From: Ziziphus jujuba
Lineage: Eukaryota; Streptophyta; Magnoliopsida; Rosales; Rhamnaceae
NCBI RefSeq assembly: GCF_031755915.1
Contig: NC_083382.1
Span: 6,200,001 to 6,264,000 of the forward strand
DNA length: 64,000 nucleotides
Direction of reading: 5' to 3'
Part shown: piece after piece, positions 58,790 to 64,000 of the stretch
Layout of the letters: each line of letters starts with the position of its first letter
Position numbering within the stretch: the first letter of the stretch is position 1
Notes under the pieces: generated by a model
Seen by the model: the letters and a program-made list of their open reading frames with translations, nothing else
What the model was told of the DNA's origin: nothing
Database searches by the model: none
Made by a program: the position numbers and the translations under genes

Positions 58790-60062
58790 TCCTAATTCGA
58801 AGCATAAGACAATGGATTCGTACATCTCTGCCGATAATGTCTAACACTACCGCGTTGGCTACATCTACGTCCAATAACATCTTCACCTTGAGATGGTATG
58901 CTTTGCATCCTTGGCCTTTCGGCTCGCCTACGTGTCCATTTCAATGGAAGAACAATATGACTTGACATGTCATCCGGAGTATGGCGCTATTTTTCATCTA
59001 ACACAGGGTAAATAAGCTTAGCATTAGTTGTACAATATACATCTGTGGTGTAGTAATGAGAACACATGCCATAAGGAGTAATTTTGCGTTCTCTGCAAGC
59101 AGCAATATAATGATCACAAGGATATTGATTAAGATCGAAAACTTTGCATGACCATGCTTTTGATTGGAGGTTACCTGTGCCCCTCAAACTCCCACTTTCC
59201 ACAAGAAGCTCATGCATATTAACGGCCTTTACACATAGTCCGATAGATTCCAAATTGTAGAGTTTGAGTTGCTCTTTCATATGGTCAGCCATAGGCTTCA
59301 TCAATTTTGCACCTGCAGTATGTCGTTCATAAAACCACCTTTGCAGTAAATCCTGTATGTGCTCAATCAATGCTACCATTGGCATCTCTCTATCATCTAG
59401 CAAAATACCATTTAACCTTTTTGCAATATTGGTGGTCATGATAGTATACCTTCTACATGGAGAAAGAGAACATGCTTACCTTATAGGGTCACATGATCGG
59501 ACGTACTGGGCAGCCCTAATTTCTTTTACCTCAATTTGCCCCATATAAAACTCAAAATCTTCAACCAAATATGCATTAATTGCGAGCATGAAACATTGTA
59601 TTATTGTTTCATCTTTCGCATGTCCATTTACTTTAATATTTCTGTTTATGTGGTACGTGCACAACACATGGTATGCATTGGAAAAAACTTTACGTATTGC
59701 CTTTTCAATAGCTGGGTGTCTATTACTCACAAACACCAAATCTGGAAAATCTCCAATGGTGTCCTTGAGGTTTTGGAAAAACTATGTATACGCTTGCTCG
59801 TTTTATCCATCTCCAAAGCTTATTGCCATCCATGCTCGATGCAATATGCATGTATCCTTTATATTTCCCTTTCAAAGTAGTTACATTAACAACCAACATG
59901 GATCTTATATGGGATATAAATCCCCTAATTACAATATCATCATCTGTTACCGACGAAAACCATTACATTTTTACCATTTTGATACTCCCTCAATGACCAC
60001 CATCATTTTGTATCAATGTTCCATTGTATAAAACTGCAATTTCAATATCATCATCTTCTATT
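58790..60062 (-). pseudogene. MULE transposase, central and C-terminal part (MULE-2)
   Basis: The start, ATG 60,062, reads MEDDDIEIAVLYNGTLIQND, like MULE-1, then an internal deletion. Next come RSMLVVNVTTLKGKYKGYMH (the VIDGTFLKG catalytic block, its Asp lost), LVFVSNRHPAIEKAIRKVF, AYHVLCTYHINRN, MTTNIAKRLN and a SWIM-type finger (SCKVFDLNQYPCDHYIAACRE). The end is a degraded zinc knuckle, RRCSQRGSVRHYRQRCTNPL, before a stop near 58,790. In-frame stops occur at 59,476 and 58,987, and a frameshift near 59,745. The fold and order are those of plant MURA-like transposases. It cannot be active. Confidence 0.85.
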
Positions 60063-60841
60063 TTACTATAAAATTAAATGAATAATATTAAACTAAATTA
60101 ATAAATATATAAAAATATAAATAATATTGAATAAACATATTAAATGTCCCAAAAAAACCGATTATGTTTTTTTCCGTCAAATATTACGGTTTCCTACTGG
60201 TGGAAAATTAGAGGAAAAATGACAGAAAACTAGTGAAAAACTAGCAAAAACTAACAAACCGGAGGAAAATGGCAGAAGTTCATCTTTTTCGCCAATTTTC
60301 CTCTTCTTTTATAGGATTTTGCAATTTTTCATATCTATATAATTTTTCCACTATTTTCACACCATATATCACTTAAGTATCTTTAAAGTCAAATATAAAA
60401 GGTTATAAACTAATTTATTACATATCCATATCAAAAAAATCTTAAAGAAAGTGAGAAAATATAAGAGATGCCAAGGAGACAATATGAGAAAAAGAGAGTG
60501 ATTTTGGCTTAAATATAACAGCTTATAAAATACATACCCATATCTAAATTTATACCTAATTTTGGCTTCAAATGTGAGACAATACGAGAAAAAGAGAGTG
60601 AAAGCAGATGAAATGCCAAGGGGATCGGTGTCACAAGTGAAAATATTTTTTTTTTTCAAAAGAAAACCGGTGCTTATTTGAGAAGGGAGAAAAAGGAAAG
60701 GGTAAGAGAAACAACATTTTGTAATTTCCAATTTAATCAAGGACATTTTTGTCCATAGTTGACTATTTAAAAAAAATTTTTTTTTTTTTGGCTATTTTTC
60801 AAGTTTCAATTTGAAAGGTGGCTATTTTTCAAAAAAATCCC

Positions 60842-62555
60842 TCAGAATAAGCACAATAATAGGACTAAACGAGATTTAAAGTTGGCCCCAATAGCCGCAC
60901 TGAAGAATGAAACATAAAGTACACAAAGCCCACTAGAGTACTCACCACCAAAAATGGGCAGAATAATGCATAAACTTCTTTCTATTAACCTTTACCAGTA
61001 TCCAACCAAGGTTTCAACGGTTCAAACTCCTACTTTTTAGCTAGGTTGTGCCATTTCAATTCTCACTTGTGAGCATTTGTCCTAGACAAAGACATTAGTA
61101 ATTGAATGATATCTAAATTATACATCTTCGTCTGCAAAGCACTCTATGAATGACTTGATTATTCGACTTGGTAAACTAATTTATGATAAAATACTTATGC
61201 TGCAGGAAGCTTCCATAGAAAAGAAAGATAGCTTGTTGAATCATTTGTCAATGACAGCAAGGTAGAGCAACCGCATCAAGTGGTTGTTCATTTCTTAGAA
61301 CTTCATAAATTGCATAGACACCCAATGTGCCAGCCATCATAAAAATATCTTACCAAATATCTCCTTGGTTTTTTGTCTTGTTTGATCACTTGATCCTATA
61401 ATTATTATTAGCAAAACCTGCTGCTTACGTAATAAACTTTGAGCTATAAAATGTAGAAATATAAAAAACGAAAAAAATCTCCATATTTTCTCTACAAATA
61501 AAACAGCATATGCATTTTAGTGGTTAAATTTCGCTTACCTCTTTGACATTTGATGAAAATACACTAACAAGAACAGCAAAGGGAACAACATGCTGTGTCA
61601 TAATTACAGAGAAGATCAGGAAAGGAGCCCTCTAATTCTACTAACATAGAATTTATTGGAGAAGCATTCAGTTTGGTCGCAGAAACAGTTTCGAGATAGT
61701 AATATTAATGGACAGCTTTATTCACCTTCAGCTAGCATATATTTTTGAGATCGATCTGTTATAGTTCTTACTAAATAATTGACCTTTATGATGAAAATAA
61801 ATAAAAGAGGCAATTCTGACGCTCTGGAACGACTGTAGAAAATCTACACTAAAGTCTATACCGCGTAAAGAGCCAGGTACCCTGCTTCCAGAATAGCAAA
61901 GCTCAATTGCGTCTCATCATTTGCAAGAACAACATTCTATAAGCTTGCCTCTTTATGATTAACACTTACTAGTATCAAAGCAAGGTTGCAATAGTTTAAC
62001 TCCTAGCTAGTTAGAGAAGAAATGACTTAATTCCCAGTGTGTAATCTCTCTGCTTTTGGCTTAACTAATTTATGCCAAATGTCTTGGGATGTATTCTGAT
62101 ATTTTTCAAATGAGACGCTTCTTTCTTTTCCATTATGTTTTCTATATATACATTGATTTTTCAACATCTAAGCCTCTGATGTCCTAATCACCTAGAAAAT
62201 TGTCACAAATAGTCTGTTTAAAAATTGATTTTCCTTTTGTAACAAAATCACTAACGAACATTGTGAACATGTGTAATTTTCTGCATCTGCTGGCAGAATA
62301 CAAATAGCTTCTATAATTTTAAAAAAGTAAAAGGATGGGACATATATGTTGAAATCATTTATAAGTTAGTTAATCATATATGAACTGCGATTTGAGTTGT
62401 GGTCTTTTTCATTTTATTGGTTGCCTTATTGAGGATTGTACAGACATTTTGAAAGGTTTCCAAGTCCTCATTTTCAATCCAGTCTGCATTAACTTCCATA
62501 TCGAGTAACCAACCTTGGGTCCTTCACTCTGCTCAACAAGTTAGGTGGCCATCTA
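60842..62555. repeat. TNL upstream and 3'-flank repeats, no gene
   Basis: The stretch 61,190-61,330 resembles the TNL upstream repeat (20,351-20,729); 61,370-61,620 resembles 34,760-35,060; 61,640-61,700 resembles 25,480-25,540; 62,040-62,160 resembles 6010-6130. No coding frame is supported. Together they suggest a lost TNL between MULE-2 and TNL-L. Confidence 0.5.
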
Positions 62556-62559
62556 AATT

Positions 62560-63906
62560 TATCATCATATTAATCCCTGCTCAAGATAGGTGACCATTTA
62601 AATTTACTCGAATCTTCATCTTCATCTGTTGAGAACAAATCAGGTGAGATATCTAGATACTCGTCTTCATTGTGCAGGTTCAAATCCTCACTTTCATCTA
62701 CCCTGATCTACTTAGGTTGGCATCCAGATCCTCATCTTGATTGTGCAGTGTCAAATTTTCTATCTCTTGCTCACATACCAAACGAACGCCACAATCAAAT
62801 CCATTGTCTGTGAAGACATGAAAAGCACTGTCATTGAAATCAAAAGGAAACTCAATTGAAGTGCAATTGCTCTGCCAATTTGAATGGAGGTAAGTAAAAT
62901 AGCCGAACATGATCATTGCTCCTACATGAGAATTCAGCATCCATGAGAAGTTTAAGTCACAAGTTTTGTCCCTCGGTTTTTACATTGCACATGCTAGTGA
63001 AACCTCCTACTATATTTTTACTATTCTCTTTTCTTCTTTTAATTGAACCAGAGAGAGTAAAACCAATCCATTTACTGCTGCACAACTTTGGATCTAGATG
63101 TAGACTTATAGACAGCTGATAACTTCTATGAGAAAACCAGGCTGAAACTTCATTTCCAGGAAGAACAATATAAAATCTTTTGCTTGGATTAGGGGAGTTC
63201 TGTCATATTTAAGAAGAATCATCATGTGGAAGCTCTGGTCCCAATGATTTTAGATTTTCACAAAACTTCAAATCAAGAATTCCAAGCTTGGATAGTTGAG
63301 TGATACTATGGCATGTAGGCAAGAAAGAGTTATGGCTGAGGTGTAACTCTTCTAAAGAAACTAAGAAACCAAAATCTTCAAGTATTGCTCCCTTGACAAG
63401 ATCACAACTACTTAGGTCCAATTTTTTCAAAGACCAGAGAAAACCTGAGATTAGACCTTTGCCAACAATGATATTCATTGTATTTTCCAATTGTCATGAT
63501 TCTAAAAATCCACCTCGAAAACATAGTATCTTAAGGTTCTTTAGAAATGCAATGGAAGGTGGTAAGTATTCTATAGAAGTGCAGCCAAGATGAAGCTCCT
63601 CCAAACTGTTTAAATGCCCCAAGTCCTCTTGTAATCTGCACAAAGTTAAACAATAAGAGAGTTTAAGAACTTTGAGAGAATATGAACCGGTTAAGCTTGG
63701 TGGAAGATTTTTCAGGCTATGGCAATGCTCTACGTCCAGTAAAGCAAGCCTTGAAAGAAGTGTAATGGATGGATGAATCTACACTAGATTTGAACAAATT
63801 ATCAAGAATCAATTTCTTTAAATTTGGAACCACGTTGAAGTCTCCAAGCTTTTCAAAATTCTTTGAACCACTAGGTCAATGATTTTCAAATTGTATAAAG
63901 GCTGAT
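62560..63906 (-). pseudogene. TNL-L: LRR exon fused to C-JID exon, decayed
   Basis: The LRR exon begins at about 63,902 (ATATCAG acceptor context) and reads through broken frames into KKLDLSSCDLVKGAI, FLVSLEELHLSHNSF and LDLKFCENLKSLGPELP. At about 63,226 it passes directly into sequence from the region just before the C-JID exon, so the end of exon 4 and the intron are missing. The C-JID part (63,195-62,698) shows NWQSNCTSIEF and CGVRLVCEQEIENL in open frame below 62,940 and frameshifts above it. No NB-ARC or TIR is visible up to 64,000. It is a non-functional deletion product. Confidence 0.8.
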
Positions 63907-63910
63907 ATAG

Positions 63911-63943
<33 letters not shown>

Positions 63944-64000
63944 GAGAGAAGATATATTTATTTCATTAAATAAAATATTTAAGTTGTAAGTTTCAGAAGA
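63907..64000. repeat. (TA)n tract and TNL-L intron
   Basis: ATATAT run at 63,908-63,937 within what would be the intron upstream of the LRR exon of TNL-L. Confidence 0.6.

Larger units (their letters stand above)
54099..60841. mobile_element. MULE-2: Mutator-like element carrying a DMS3-like exon
   Basis: The left end GGGTTTTTTTGAAAAATAGC (54,099) is matched by the reverse complement of the right end (60,841), GGGATTTTTTTGAAAAATAG, giving terminal inverted repeats of at least 25 bp. The 9-bp duplication expected for MULEs is not clear (CTTGCAATA and TCAGAATAA share only part). Inside are the transposase (minus strand, 60,062-58,790), a DMS3-like exon (plus strand, 56,652-56,769) and a SINE. 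Length is 6.7 kb. Carrying a host exon makes it a Pack-MULE-type element, here with transposase remnants. Confidence 0.75.

Noticed and set aside
60369..60746. 125-codon minus-strand frame and its partner at 53,813-53,998
   Set aside because: The two resemble one another only because both are in the repeated MULE right end; composition is phenylalanine-rich noise with no domain.

Overview
The window is nuclear DNA of a flowering plant, almost certainly a eudicot. It is AT-rich, has GT-AG introns, long (TA)n and poly-A/T tracts and plant LTR, hAT, CACTA, MULE, TRIM and SINE elements. It carries many TIR-NBS-LRR (TNL) disease-resistance genes, a class essentially absent from grasses. The species cannot be named from the sequence.

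Layout. (1) 1-30.3 kb is a decayed TNL cluster with every copy on the minus strand: TNL-A (1-2225, TIR+NB-ARC, continues off the left edge), B (5.1-6.0 kb), C (11.4-11.9 kb), D (12.35-14.5 kb, split by a TRIM retroelement), E (15,647-20,133, five exons, complete except for one frameshift), fragments F, G, H, I and J (21.6-26.7 kb), and K (27,088-30,337, TIR and LRR present, most of NB-ARC lost). A further relic, L, lies at 62.6-63.9 kb, so the cluster continues past the right edge. Between the TNL copies are an intronless UFD1-like pseudogene (2960-3861) and a short unidentified gene (about 7065-8510). (2) 30.4-31.6 kb is a non-autonomous hAT-like element with an 8-bp target duplication. (3) 35.7-40.4 kb is a CACTA element with 3-bp target duplications, a TNP2-like relic and a large internal inverted repeat. 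(4) 41.1-60.8 kb holds two adjacent related MULE elements. The first contains a Ulp1-protease exon and the transposase N-terminus, and was invaded by a full Ty1-copia retrotransposon (42,269-50,951). That retrotransposon was itself invaded by a 3.3-kb gypsy-type solo LTR (43,537-46,825). The second MULE carries the central and C-terminal transposase, a SINE, and an exon strongly resembling the N-terminal part of DMS3, an RNA-directed DNA methylation factor.

How the parts relate. The TNL genes are intracellular immune receptors: TIR signalling/NADase domain, NB-ARC switch, LRR sensor and post-LRR (C-JID) domain. Only TNL-E is close to intact, and as read here it would make a TIR-NB protein of about 415 residues. 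Duplicated flanks and 3' regions between copies point to repeated unequal exchange. The right half is a transposon graveyard whose nesting gives a relative order: MULE, then copia, then solo LTR.

No bacterial-type features, rRNA, intact tRNA genes or CRISPR arrays were seen. Gene models rest on reading frames, splice-site inspection and family motifs only.
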